Assembly (NCBI GenBank): GCA_947305065.1
Contig: CAMZCT010000004.1
Location: 41,166-105,165, forward strand
Direction of reading: 5' to 3'
Length of the DNA stretch: 64,000 nt
Origin: an uncultured Mycoplasmatota bacterium
Lineage (GTDB): Bacteria; Bacillota_I; Bacilli_A; RF39; UBA660
Part shown: piece by piece, positions 27,143 to 36,190 of the stretch
Layout: each line of letters begins with the position of its first letter
Numbering within the stretch: position 1 is the first letter of the stretch
Position numbers and translations under genes: made by a program
The notes under the pieces: generated by a model
Databases searched by the model: none
Seen by the model: the letters and a program-made list of their open reading frames with translations, nothing else
Told to the model about the DNA's origin: nothing

Positions 27143-28303
27143 ATGATAGAACTAAAATATAAAAAAGTATATGATGCATTTATTGAACATTATAAAGATG
27201 TTCATCCTTGTCCATGGCATGAAATTAGTGAAGAAGAATTAAATAATATATATAATTCTTTGACTAGTAAGATGGATGTTAAAGATAAATATACATTCTT
27301 TTATATGATGAGTTATATTGTTAAGAGATTGAGTGGATTAGAAGATGCTCATACTGAGTATGAATTTGTGGAACCATTACCTATTAATTTTAAAATAATT
27401 GAAAATGAAATTCTTATTAATTATCCAGAAAAAGTAAAAGGAAGTACATTATTAGCGATTAATAATATAGATATGGATAGAATAGTAGAAGAATTAGAAG
27501 AAATAATAACTTATGGTACAGAAGGTAGAAGAAGAAGTAGGATAGAAGATTATTTGTTTAATAGAGTCGCTTTACTTAGTTTACCGAGTTTAAGAGGCAA
27601 TAATAAGATTGTTTATAAAATACAAAAGTTAGATGGAAGTATAGAAGAGTTAGAGTTTGATAATGTTCAAAAATACCAAGAGGAAATGTTTGATATTGAA
27701 GAGTATTTTTTTGGTAATCCTGGGAAATATGAAATAAGAGATGATACTTTAATCTATAAACATTCCTCTGTGCAATCTCAATTTAGAGATGTGTTAAGTG
27801 AATCTATTCAAAGACTTCGTAATGAAGATTTATCTAATGTTAACAAAATAATAATTGATTTAAGAGGTAATTTTGGTGGGAATTCACAGTTAAATAAAGA
27901 TCTTATTGAATTTTTACAAGAAAACTCTGATAAAGAATTATTAGTTTTAACTGATTATCGAGTTTTTTCAGCTGGTAGATATGCTTTAAATGATTTGTTG
28001 ATGCTTGGTTGTACAACTATAGGTGAGGAGATAGGAACACCAATTAATTGTTTTGGGGAAACTAATCGAATAAAAAAAGATTATTATTCTTTTGCTTCTA
28101 GTAGTGCTTATTTTTATCCTGGTAAGGGTGGATTTAGAACAAAAAAGGATTTTCAAGAAAAAGTTACTGATGAATTAAGAAAACCTGATATTTTTAAACC
28201 TGATGAATATGTTAGTACTACTAAAGAGGATTATATAAATGGTGTAGATACAGTTTTAGAATATGCATTAAGTTATAGTAAAAATAACCTATTAAGTAAA
28301 TAG
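27143..28303 (+). CDS. S41 family peptidase-like protein
   Basis: Protein of 386 residues with the S41 (C-terminal processing/tricorn) core: LSGLEDAHTEYEF near residue 75, IIIDLRGNFGGNSQLNKDLI, then the nucleophile strand TDYRVFSAGRYALNDL with the catalytic Ser, and TTIGEEIGTPINCFGE. No signal peptide and no clear PDZ domain, so a cytoplasmic protease or a peptide-binding relative. SD GGAGG. The 3' end lies inside its own terminator. Confidence 0.85.
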   Translation: MIELKYKKVYDAFIEHYKDVHPCPWHEISEEELNNIYNSLTSKMDVKDKYTFFYMMSYIVKRLSGLEDAHTEYEFVEPLPINFKIIENEILINYPEKVKGSTLLAINNIDMDRIVEELEEIITYGTEGRRRSRIEDYLFNRVALLSLPSLRGNNKIVYKIQKLDGSIEELEFDNVQKYQEEMFDIEEYFFGNPGKYEIRDDTLIYKHSSVQSQFRDVLSESIQRLRNEDLSNVNKIIIDLRGNFGGNSQLNKDLIEFLQENSDKELLVLTDYRVFSAGRYALNDLLMLGCTTIGEEIGTPINCFGETNRIKKDYYSFASSSAYFYPGKGGFRTKKDFQEKVTDELRKPDIFKPDEYVSTTKEDYINGVDTVLEYALSYSKNNLLSK

Positions 28304-28313
28304 GTTATTTTTG
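28281..28313 (+). terminator. terminator overlapping the end of the S41 gene
   Basis: Perfect stem AAATAACCTATT / AATAGGTTATTT, loop AAGTA, T run. It contains the last codons of the S41 gene and is followed two bases later by TATAAT (28315-28320). Confidence 0.85.
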
Positions 28314-28342
28314 TTATAATGAGAATGAGAGAAGGTATGAAA

Positions 28343-28801
28343 ATGTACATTACGGATTATTTAGAAAGATTTAAAGATAAAAAGATAAGATTATTTGTAG
28401 ATATGGATGGGGTAGTAGCCGATTTTGATGTAGGTAAACCATATGATTATGATAAGAAAAGACCACTATTAACTAATATCGAAGTATTAAGAGAAATAGC
28501 TAAAAGAGATAATATAGAGATGTATATTTTAACTATTACGAGCTTGACAGTAGGTAGAGAAGAAAAGAATAAATGGTTAGACCAATATATGGAATTTATT
28601 AAGAAAGAAAAGAGATTCATTATATCTAGAGAAGAAAATAATAAAATAAGTAGTAGAGTATTAAAGAATAGATTCTTAAAAAAAGTTAAAAGAGATGATA
28701 GTGTAATAATAATGATAGATGATGATCCTTCTATTTTAGGTAAAATTAGACAAAGTAATCCAGATATATATTTATTAAAAGATACAGCATTAGTAAAGTA
28801 G
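28343..28801 (+). CDS. HAD-like 5'-nucleotidase-type phosphatase
   Basis: Protein of 152 residues. It has the HAD nucleophile motif near the N-terminus (RLFVDMDGVVADFD), a middle YILTITS motif II and IIMIDDDPSI motif IV. It resembles the 5'(3')-deoxyribonucleotidase group by its DMDGVVADF motif and size. The start at 28343 is set by AGAAGG seven bases upstream; ATG codons at 28319 and 28325 overlap the -10 box and cannot be translated from it. Confidence 0.8.
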   Translation: MYITDYLERFKDKKIRLFVDMDGVVADFDVGKPYDYDKKRPLLTNIEVLREIAKRDNIEMYILTITSLTVGREEKNKWLDQYMEFIKKEKRFIISREENNKISSRVLKNRFLKKVKRDDSVIIMIDDDPSILGKIRQSNPDIYLLKDTALVK

Positions 28802-28837
28802 ATTGACTATGTTTTTTGATAGTGATAAGATTTTAGT

Positions 28838-29647
28838 ATGAATAATAGGGAAATAGAAGATAAATTAGAAGCTTACAGACAAATGTTAGCTACAGGACAA
28901 ATTGATGAAACTACTTTTAATAATATGGTTCAAAGAAATCTTGGTAGTGGTATTGATGTAAATAAAGCGAAGAGACCAAGAAAAAGTTTTGGACTATTAT
29001 TAGTAGTTGTTTTGTTGTGTGTATTAGTATTTGCTTTATTTAAACTATTACATAATGATTCGGTACCTAGTAATGAACGAGAGTATGAATATGTAAATAG
29101 TTATAGTTCTATTGATGCTCCAATACAGACGAATTATACCGGTTCTACTACAATATATATTAGGGACATCCCTGTTAGAATGGATTATGTAGCTAATTAT
29201 GAAGTGAGTGGTAGAGTAGTTGCTAAGGCATCTTATATAAGTAATGGTGTAGCTAATGAAGCAGCAAAAAATGATATAGCATTAGTTTGGGGAAAATTAG
29301 CAACAGATGAGTATTTAAAAATGTTTACTTTTAAAGCACCTGGTAATAGATTTGTATATTGGAAGACTACAGATATGGATTGGTATCGAGCACATACTAA
29401 TGATAGTGAAATAATAAGTATGTATTCTAATAATCATTTAGTTACTACAGATGAGACTTTGAAGAACGATATAAAAAGTGTAAAAAAAGGGGATTATATA
29501 AGAATAAAGGGATATTTAGTTAATATGTACTGGGAAGAGAATAATAGTGATAGAACTTGGATTTCAAGTACAGTAAGAACTGATGATGGAGACGGAGCAT
29601 GTGAAATAATATATGTAACGGATTTAAAATGGTTAAAAGAAGCTTAA
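28838..29647 (+). CDS. hypothetical membrane-anchored protein with SHOCT-like N-terminus
   Basis: Protein of 269 residues. Residues 1-40 look like a SHOCT short-helix domain (EIEDKLEAYRQMLATGQIDETTFNNMV). After a basic stretch comes one membrane helix (FGLLLVVVLLCVLVFALFKLL). The remainder should be outside the cell and is a mixed beta domain of unknown family. SD-like AGTGATAAG precedes the ATG. It lies 36 bases after the HAD gene and could be cotranscribed with it. Confidence 0.65.
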   Translation: MNNREIEDKLEAYRQMLATGQIDETTFNNMVQRNLGSGIDVNKAKRPRKSFGLLLVVVLLCVLVFALFKLLHNDSVPSNEREYEYVNSYSSIDAPIQTNYTGSTTIYIRDIPVRMDYVANYEVSGRVVAKASYISNGVANEAAKNDIALVWGKLATDEYLKMFTFKAPGNRFVYWKTTDMDWYRAHTNDSEIISMYSNNHLVTTDETLKNDIKSVKKGDYIRIKGYLVNMYWEENNSDRTWISSTVRTDDGDGACEIIYVTDLKWLKEA

Positions 29648-29655
29648 TTGTGTGA

Positions 29656-29661
29656 TATAAT
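29656..29661 (+). promoter_or_regulatory. -10 box of the GH31 gene
   Basis: TATAAT 25 bases before the GTG start. Confidence 0.55.
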
Positions 29662-29685
29662 TATTAAGATAATAGGAGTGGTAGT

Positions 29686-32154
29686 GTGGCTGGATTAGGA
29701 ACGCATTTCAAAAGAAATTACGAAGATTGTATGTCTAAGAAACAAGCTATTTTTCAAGGGCAGTTTTATCGTATTACTATTTTGAGTGATTTGTTGGTTA
29801 GATTAGAGTTTTCAGATGAAGGGTATTTTGAAAACAGATTAACGGAATTAGTTAAATTTCGTAATTTTCCAGTGCCACAAATGAAAATAGATGAAAATGA
29901 TAATTTTTTAGATATAACTACTAAATATTTCAATTTAAAATATGTAAAAGAAAAACCATTTGCAGGTAAGATAGCAGATAGTAATTTAAAGATAGTTTTA
30001 CTAGATGGTGAGAATAAAGAATGGTATTATAATCATCCAGAAGTAAGAAATTATAGTGGTGTAGTAGGAGATATAGATAGAACTATTGATGAGAGTGAAG
30101 TAGATAACTTAAACAATGTTAAGACGATTAAGAAGAAATTAAAAGAAGTATTATACAGAGAAAAAGGATTATATTCTCCAGATGGATTTGCTTCTATCGA
30201 TGATTCTAAATCTAATTTTATAGATGAAGATGGTATGATTGTATACAATGATAAGAATAGAATCGATATTTATGTGTTTATGTATAATAGGGATTTTGGT
30301 AACTGTTTAAAAGATTATTATACGTTAACTGGTATGCCACCTTTGATACCAAGGTATGCATTAGGTATTTGGTGGAATAAGAATGAGTATTATTCTTTTG
30401 AAGATATAAAAAGATTATTAGTGGCTTTTAATAAGTATCGTATACCTTTAAGTGTTTTATTACTTGGTGATGATTGGCATTTAAAAGATAAGAATAATCT
30501 AACAAGATTTACTTCTGGTTTTACTTTTAATAGGGAATTGTTTCCAAAACCAAAAGAGTTTGTAGATTATTTACATGATAGAGGGGTAAGTATAGGTTTA
30601 AATATTGACCCTAGTGATGGTATTTATCCACACGAACCTAGATATGATGATATAGCTAAAGAACTTGGTATTAGTGATAAACAAACTATACCGTTTAATG
30701 TTTTTGATAGAACTTTGTTATTGAGTTATTTTAAATTTTTAATAGATCCGTTGTATGAAATCGGTATAGATTTCTTTTGGATAAATTATAAGAAGATAAA
30801 GGATAGAACAAGTCAAAGCATTCTAAACTATTATCATTTTAATGATTTTAAAAAAATGGAAGGTTTAAGACCATTAATTTTGGCTAAACCAAGTAAATAT
30901 GCAATGCATAATTATCCTGTTCACTATAGTGGTGAAACGATTGTTTCTTGGAATTCGTTAAAGGATTTACCGTATTATAATAGTACTTCATCTAATATTG
31001 GTATGACTTGGTGGAGTCATGATATAGGTGGGTATAAAGACGGTGTTGAGGATTCTGAGCTGTATATAAGATATGTTCAGTATGGTACTTATAGTCCAAT
31101 ATTTAGATTTGCAGCAAAATATGGTTTCTATTATAAGAGAGAGCCTTGGAGATGGGATGTTAAGACTTTAGGAATTGTTAGAGATTATTGTTTGTTAAGA
31201 CATAGATTAATACCATATTTGTATAGCGAAGCTTATAAATATCATGTAATAGGTTTACCAATAATACAACCATTATATTATCAATATCCAGCTATATATG
31301 ATGAAGTTGATTATAAGAATGAATATTATTTCGGTACTGAGTTATTTGTAGCTCCGATTACTAAACCTAAAGATAAGATTATGAACAGATCTGTAGAAAG
31401 AATATTCTTGCCTGAAGGAACCTGGTATGATTTTAAAACCGGTAAAAAATATCTTGGTAATAAAAGATATAATTTGTTTTATAAAGATGAAGATTATCCA
31501 GTATTTGCTAAGAGTGGGTCAATTATTTGTTTAGCGGATTTGGAACAGAATTTAAATTCTACTAAGTCTCCTGAAACTATGGAAATACATATTTTCCCTG
31601 GAAAGAGTAATTCTTATAATCTTTATGAAGATGATGGATATAGTAATCTATATGAACAAGGTTATTATATTTTGACAAAAATAGATTATAATTATATGCA
31701 GAATAACTATACCGTTATTATTAGAGCTTTGGAAGGGAAAACTGGTATTATACCAGCTAATAGAAATTATCGTATTAGATTTAGGAATACGAGAGAAGCT
31801 AATGATGTTATAGTATACATTGGTAAAAATCAAGTTAATAGTGTTTCTTATGTAGATGATACTGATTTTGTTGTAGAAATAAATAATGTACCAACTACTG
31901 AACAGTTGACAATTAATTGTAAAGGAAAAGACATAGAAATTGATGCTGTTAGACTTATTAACGAAGATATTGATTCCATTATTTCTGATTTACAAATTAA
32001 GACTAGTATTAAAGAAGAATTGGCAAATATAATATTCTCTGAGATGACAATTGATAAAAAAAGAATAGAAATTAAAAAATTGAAAAAAATGGGATTAGAT
32101 GATAAATTCATTAAGATGTTTAGAGATTTATTGAAATATATGGGACAGATTTAG
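29686..32154 (+). CDS. glycoside hydrolase family 31 protein with altered catalytic residues
   Basis: Protein of 822 residues aligning over the GH31 core: GMPPLIPRYALGIWWNK, PLSVLLLGDDWH, then GIDFFWINYKK where the nucleophile Asp is expected, PVHYSGETIVSWNSL where the acid/base Asp is expected, and MTWWSHDIGGYKDG. Nucleophile position is Asn367 and acid/base position Glu417. The usual R-HG motif near the -1 subsite reads FRFAAK. Most GH31 enzymes are alpha-glucosidases or alpha-xylosidases; this one may be inactive, a lectin-like binder or have changed chemistry. No signal peptide. GTG start with SD AGGAGTGG. The last 70 residues form an extra helical region. Confidence 0.88.
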   Translation: MAGLGTHFKRNYEDCMSKKQAIFQGQFYRITILSDLLVRLEFSDEGYFENRLTELVKFRNFPVPQMKIDENDNFLDITTKYFNLKYVKEKPFAGKIADSNLKIVLLDGENKEWYYNHPEVRNYSGVVGDIDRTIDESEVDNLNNVKTIKKKLKEVLYREKGLYSPDGFASIDDSKSNFIDEDGMIVYNDKNRIDIYVFMYNRDFGNCLKDYYTLTGMPPLIPRYALGIWWNKNEYYSFEDIKRLLVAFNKYRIPLSVLLLGDDWHLKDKNNLTRFTSGFTFNRELFPKPKEFVDYLHDRGVSIGLNIDPSDGIYPHEPRYDDIAKELGISDKQTIPFNVFDRTLLLSYFKFLIDPLYEIGIDFFWINYKKIKDRTSQSILNYYHFNDFKKMEGLRPLILAKPSKYAMHNYPVHYSGETIVSWNSLKDLPYYNSTSSNIGMTWWSHDIGGYKDGVEDSELYIRYVQYGTYSPIFRFAAKYGFYYKREPWRWDVKTLGIVRDYCLLRHRLIPYLYSEAYKYHVIGLPIIQPLYYQYPAIYDEVDYKNEYYFGTELFVAPITKPKDKIMNRSVERIFLPEGTWYDFKTGKKYLGNKRYNLFYKDEDYPVFAKSGSIICLADLEQNLNSTKSPETMEIHIFPGKSNSYNLYEDDGYSNLYEQGYYILTKIDYNYMQNNYTVIIRALEGKTGIIPANRNYRIRFRNTREANDVIVYIGKNQVNSVSYVDDTDFVVEINNVPTTEQLTINCKGKDIEIDAVRLINEDIDSIISDLQIKTSIKEELANIIFSEMTIDKKRIEIKKLKKMGLDDKFIKMFRDLLKYMGQI

Positions 32155-32174
32155 ATTTGCAAAAATGTAATCTT

Positions 32175-32180
32175 TATAAT
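32175..32180 (+). promoter_or_regulatory. -10 box of the 32206 gene
   Basis: TATAAT 25 bases before the ATG, with SD GAGGTGAT between. Confidence 0.55.
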
Positions 32181-32205
32181 ATAATAACTGCAGTGAGGTG
32201 ATATT

Positions 32206-32598
32206 ATGGCAGATGGCAATCACAGCATGGGCTCTTATTCTGAACCCAAATCAACGGTGCATCATGGACCATTTGGTGGACCAGGTTGGATTAGACCTGT
32301 AGTGTATATTCCAAGAAAACTTAGGGGTGCAGGAGATCCTCCGCTATCTGGAACATTCGTTAGATCACCGTTTGCTGGTATGTCTCGTAATCAAGCGGGA
32401 AAAACCTTTAGACAAACTTATGAAGAGACTTACGCTTATGTAAAAGCGAAACATAAATGGTTTGGTAAAACAATGCTGGACGTTTGGGCTAAATTAGCGG
32501 CTATTCCTAGACATTTATTACGTCATAGTATTAGTACGACAGCTTATAGTCCAACACATGTAGCACAACTTGAAAGTGAATATAAAAATAAATTATAG
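32206..32598 (+). CDS. hypothetical protein, 130 residues
   Basis: Not recognised. The first 60 residues are Gly/Pro/Ser/His-rich and probably disordered (GPFGGPGWIRPVVYIPRKLR, GDPPLSG). The second half is helical and basic (KTFRQTYEETYAYVKAKHKW, AAIPRHLLRHSIST). No signal peptide. Base composition and amino-acid use (more Gly, Pro, Arg) differ from its Lys/Asn/Ile-rich neighbours. SD GAGGTGAT and TATAAT support that it is a real gene. A Leu T-box follows. Confidence 0.65.
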   Translation: MADGNHSMGSYSEPKSTVHHGPFGGPGWIRPVVYIPRKLRGAGDPPLSGTFVRSPFAGMSRNQAGKTFRQTYEETYAYVKAKHKWFGKTMLDVWAKLAAIPRHLLRHSISTTAYSPTHVAQLESEYKNKL

Positions 32599-32608
32599 AA
32601 TGTTGAAA

Positions 32609-32792
32609 AATGAGTAGTAACTTATGATTCTTTTATAGAGAGTTTATGGTTGGTGAAAATAAACAGAGATAGTAAGTGAACTTGCATTTGGAGTTTAGAG
32701 GGTAATTCCTATATAAATTTAGAGCTAGTTTATCTAGAAATTAAGGTGGTACCACGGCATTTTCGTCCTTATGATGAAAGTGTCTTTTTTTT
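32609..32792 (+). promoter_or_regulatory. T-box leader (tRNA-Leu responsive)
   Basis: Stem I segment with GGTTGGTGAAAA (about 32648-32659), specifier CTT (32681-32683, leucine) after AGTGAA, T-box AAGGTGGTACCACGG at 32743-32757. The terminator is GGCATTTTCGTC (32756-32767) with GATGAAAGTGTC (32773-32784) and eight T. It controls the small membrane protein and the overlapping leuS. Left end approximate. Confidence 0.9.
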
Positions 32793-32803
32793 GGAGGGAT
32801 ATT

Positions 32804-33166
32804 ATGTTTTACTTTTTATTATTTATAATTGTTTTTTTGGTAATTTACCTGGTTTTTCACCTTGTTTTTGAGGATGCCCTCAGAAGAGATAAGAAAAATA
32901 TTAAAGAAATTGAAATAGCAAAAAAGCTATTTGACTTAGATGAAAAGAAAATTGATAATAAAAAACTACTAAATGATGTTTCTCTTATTAATGCTTTTAT
33001 TGTAGCTGTTACATTTACAATAGTTGATTTTATTGGATTAGAGAAAGTTTATTGGTTAGTAGTTGCTTTAGCAATAATAGTGGCACTTATCTATTCTTGT
33101 TATTCTATTTACGGGAAGATATTGCATAAGAAATGGGGAAAAGATAAAAATGACGAAGAATTATGA
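32804..33166 (+). CDS. hypothetical small membrane protein upstream of leuS
   Basis: Protein of 120 residues: one N-terminal membrane helix ([21 protein letters not shown]), a charged cytoplasmic or external loop of about 40 residues, then two more helices ([20 protein letters not shown] and [20 protein letters not shown]). The start at 32804 follows SD GGAGGG; in-frame ATGs at 32771 and 32774 lie inside the T-box terminator. Its last 17 bases overlap leuS, so the two are translationally coupled and share leucine T-box control. Family not recognised. Confidence 0.75.
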   Translation: MFYFLLFIIVFLVIYLVFHLVFEDALRRDKKNIKEIEIAKKLFDLDEKKIDNKKLLNDVSLINAFIVAVTFTIVDFIGLEKVYWLVVALAIIVALIYSCYSIYGKILHKKWGKDKNDEEL

Positions 33167-35978
33167 TTTTAAAAAAATAGAGGAAAAATGGCAAAAGTAT
33201 TGGAAAGAAAACAATTCTTTTGCTACAGATATATGGGACTTTTCTAAGCCCAAATACTATGTTTTAGATATGTTTCCTTATCCATCAGGAGTTGGATTAC
33301 ATGCAGGTCATGTAGAAGGTTATACTGCTACAGACATAGTATCAAGAATGAAAAGGATGCAAGGTTTTAATGTATTGCATCCAATGGGATATGATTCATT
33401 TGGTTTACCTGCTGAACAATATGCGATTCAAACTGGTAACCATCCTAGTAAATTTACTGAAAAAAATATTGAATATTTTAGTAATCAATTAAATAGTTTG
33501 GGATTTGACTATGATTGGTCAAAGATGGTATCAACTAGTGATCCAAAGTATTATAAATGGACACAGTGGATTTTTAAACAATTGTATAAAGATGGTTATG
33601 CTAAATATTTAGATATGCCTGTTAACTGGTGTGAAGAATTGGGAACAGTTTTGTCTAATGATGAAGTAATAGATGGTAAATCTGAACGTGGAGGATATCC
33701 TGTTATTAGAAAAAATATGAAGCAATTATGTATTGATCAACCTAAATTTGCTGAGAGATTGTTGGAAGGATTAAATGAAATTGATTGGCCAGAGTCTACT
33801 AAGGAGATGCAAAGAAATTGGATAGGTAAAAGTATAGGAGCTCATGTTGATTTTAAAATTAAAGGAACTAAAGATTCTTTTACTGTATTTACAACTAGGT
33901 GTGATACTTTATTTGGAGCTACATATTGTGTTTTATCTCCAGAACATGAGTTAGTGGATAAAATAACTACTAAAGAGCAAAAGAAAGAAGTAGAAAAGTA
34001 TAAAAAGGTAGCCGCTAGTAAGTCTGACTTAGAAAGAACGGAATTAAATAAAGATAAAACAGGTGTTTTTACAGGGGCTTATGCAATTAATCCAGTTAAT
34101 AATGAAGAAATACCTATTTGGATTAGTGATTATGTATTAGCAACTTATGGAACAGGTGCTATTATGGCTGTTCCTGCTCATGATGATAGAGATTATGAGT
34201 TTGCTATTAAGTATAATATTCCAATTGTTCAAGTGTTGGAAGAAGTTTCTGGGGAGCCTCATGAAAATGAGTTGAATAAGACTTCTATCGTGGCAGTTGT
34301 TTATGATGAAAAAGAAGATAAGTTCTTGACACTTAATTGGCATGATAAAGGTGGCAGATGCTTTATTGGAGGAACTATTCATGATGGTGAAGATCCAGTA
34401 GAATGTGCGAAAAGAGAAATTGAAGAAGAAACTGGTTATTATGACTTAGAATTAGTTAGTGAATTACCTAAGATTTTCCACCATTATTATGCTTATTCTA
34501 AGGGTAAGTATTATAATACTGAATCTACGGGTTTTTACTTTAAGTTAAAGTCTGATAAGCGTAATCCTCAACATTTAGATGATGATGAAATATTTGATGT
34601 AGAATGGGTATCTCGTGAACAAATTGATGAAGTTAAAGATGCTCTACACCATAGAACTTATGAATACGCTATGAATCCTGGAGCAATGATTGGTGATGGA
34701 ACTCATATCAATTCAGAGTTCTTAGATGGAATGAATAAACAAGAAGCAATAGATTCTATGATTGCTTGGTTAGAGAAAAAGAAAAAAGGATGTAGAAAAG
34801 TTAATTATAAGTTTAGAGAGTGGATATTTGCTAGACAAAGATATTGGGGAGAACCAGTTCCAATTGTGCATTTAGATAATGGGGAAGAATATATTTTACC
34901 TGATGAAGAATTACCATTAGTATTACCAGAGTTAGAAGATTATAAAGGACACAATGGTAAAGCACCATTAGAGAATGCTGAAGATTGGAAACAATATAAT
35001 CAAAATGGAGTAAAAGGTACTAGAGAGACTTCTACTATGCCTGGTAGTGCGGGTTCTAGTTGGTATTTTTTAAGATATATAGATCCAGATAATGACAAAG
35101 AATTTGCTAATCAAGAGTTGTTAAAACATTGGTTACCAGTAGATTTATATATGGGTGGTCCAGAACATGCAGTAGGACACTTGATGTATTCTAGAATTTG
35201 GAATAATTATTTGTATGATAAAGGATTATCACCAGTTAAAGAACCATTCAAAAAATTAGTTCATCAAGGAATGATATTAGGTGAGAATGGTATTAAGATG
35301 GGTAAAAGATATCCAGAATATGCAATAGATCCAATGGACATTTGCAAAGAGTATGGTGCAGATACATTGAGATTATATGAAATGTTTATGGGACCAATTG
35401 AGGCTTCAAAACCATGGAGTATGGCTGGTGTTGAAGGAGCTAAGAAATTCTTAGATAGAATTTGGCGTTTGTTCTATGATGGAGTAGTTGAAATAGCTGA
35501 CAAAGAAAATAAGAATTTAGAAAATGTGTATCATACAACAGTAAAAAAAGTTACTAATGATATTGAAAATTTATCATTTAATACAGCAATTAGTGCTTTA
35601 ATGATATTTATTAATGCTGTTTATAAAGAAAAAGTATTACCAAAAGAATATGCGATTGGTTTTATAAAATTATTGTATCCAATTGCTCCTCATATAAGTG
35701 AAGAAATATATGCTGATGTTTTAGGTATTGATGGTAGTTTAGTTCATGCAGAATGGCCAAAATATGATGAAGAAAAGACTGTGTTGGATGAAAAAACTAT
35801 AGGTGTTCAAGTAAACGGTAAAGTAAGAGGAGAAATAACAATTGGCATAGACGAAGATGAAGAATCTATTAAAGAAAAAGCTTTACAAGAAGAGAATGTT
35901 AAAAGATTCTTAGATGGTAAGGAAATAGTAAAAGTTATTGTTATAAAGGGTAGAATTGTAAACATTGTTGTGAAATGA
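33150..35978 (+). CDS. leuS: leucyl-tRNA synthetase with inserted Nudix domain
   Basis: Class I LeuRS of 942 residues against about 800-860 in Bacilli. Signature HAGH is at 51-54 and KMGKR at 716-720 in the place of KMSKS. The CP1 editing domain shows [12 protein letters not shown] and [19 protein letters not shown]. Right after it (residues about 362-508) a foreign domain is inserted, with a complete Nudix box G408-x5-E414-x7-R422-E423 IEEETGY. The LeuRS sequence then resumes at [15 protein letters not shown], where normal enzymes have only a few linker residues. The C-terminal anticodon and extension domains are present. It overlaps the membrane-protein gene by 17 bases, under the Leu T-box. 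Confidence 0.96.
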   Translation: MTKNYDFKKIEEKWQKYWKENNSFATDIWDFSKPKYYVLDMFPYPSGVGLHAGHVEGYTATDIVSRMKRMQGFNVLHPMGYDSFGLPAEQYAIQTGNHPSKFTEKNIEYFSNQLNSLGFDYDWSKMVSTSDPKYYKWTQWIFKQLYKDGYAKYLDMPVNWCEELGTVLSNDEVIDGKSERGGYPVIRKNMKQLCIDQPKFAERLLEGLNEIDWPESTKEMQRNWIGKSIGAHVDFKIKGTKDSFTVFTTRCDTLFGATYCVLSPEHELVDKITTKEQKKEVEKYKKVAASKSDLERTELNKDKTGVFTGAYAINPVNNEEIPIWISDYVLATYGTGAIMAVPAHDDRDYEFAIKYNIPIVQVLEEVSGEPHENELNKTSIVAVVYDEKEDKFLTLNWHDKGGRCFIGGTIHDGEDPVECAKREIEEETGYYDLELVSELPKIFHHYYAYSKGKYYNTESTGFYFKLKSDKRNPQHLDDDEIFDVEWVSREQIDEVKDALHHRTYEYAMNPGAMIGDGTHINSEFLDGMNKQEAIDSMIAWLEKKKKGCRKVNYKFREWIFARQRYWGEPVPIVHLDNGEEYILPDEELPLVLPELEDYKGHNGKAPLENAEDWKQYNQNGVKGTRETSTMPGSAGSSWYFLRYIDPDNDKEFANQELLKHWLPVDLYMGGPEHAVGHLMYSRIWNNYLYDKGLSPVKEPFKKLVHQGMILGENGIKMGKRYPEYAIDPMDICKEYGADTLRLYEMFMGPIEASKPWSMAGVEGAKKFLDRIWRLFYDGVVEIADKENKNLENVYHTTVKKVTNDIENLSFNTAISALMIFINAVYKEKVLPKEYAIGFIKLLYPIAPHISEEIYADVLGIDGSLVHAEWPKYDEEKTVLDEKTIGVQVNGKVRGEITIGIDEDEESIKEKALQEENVKRFLDGKEIVKVIVIKGRIVNIVVK

Positions 35979-36190
35979 TGAACTTTTAACAAAAAATGAT
36001 ATTAGTATGTTAATATTGTCAGTGGAGACTGGTCTTCTACGTACTTTTATGAATTGGGATAAATGTATTGAGATAATGGCATTTAATATTTAGGACTTTT
36101 TAAGGAATAATCCGCAAGAATTATTCCTTTTTTTTGTGAAATATGGTATGATTAATAATGAATAATAATATATAGAATAGAGGTGAAGAG
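35979..36190 (+). other. leuS to surface-operon gap with terminator
   Basis: The gap holds no gene. A terminator (AAGGAATAAT / ATTATTCCTT plus eight T, 36102-36135) closes the leuS unit, about 120 bases after leuS. The stretch 36020-36100 before it, starting with a GTGGAGAC / GTCTTCTAC hairpin, could be a long 3' UTR or a small RNA. TATGAT near 36151 may be the surface operon's -10 box. Confidence 0.45.
36102..36135 (+). terminator. terminator before the surface operon
   Basis: Stem AAGGAATAAT / ATTATTCCTT, loop CCGCAAGA, T run. Confidence 0.85.
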
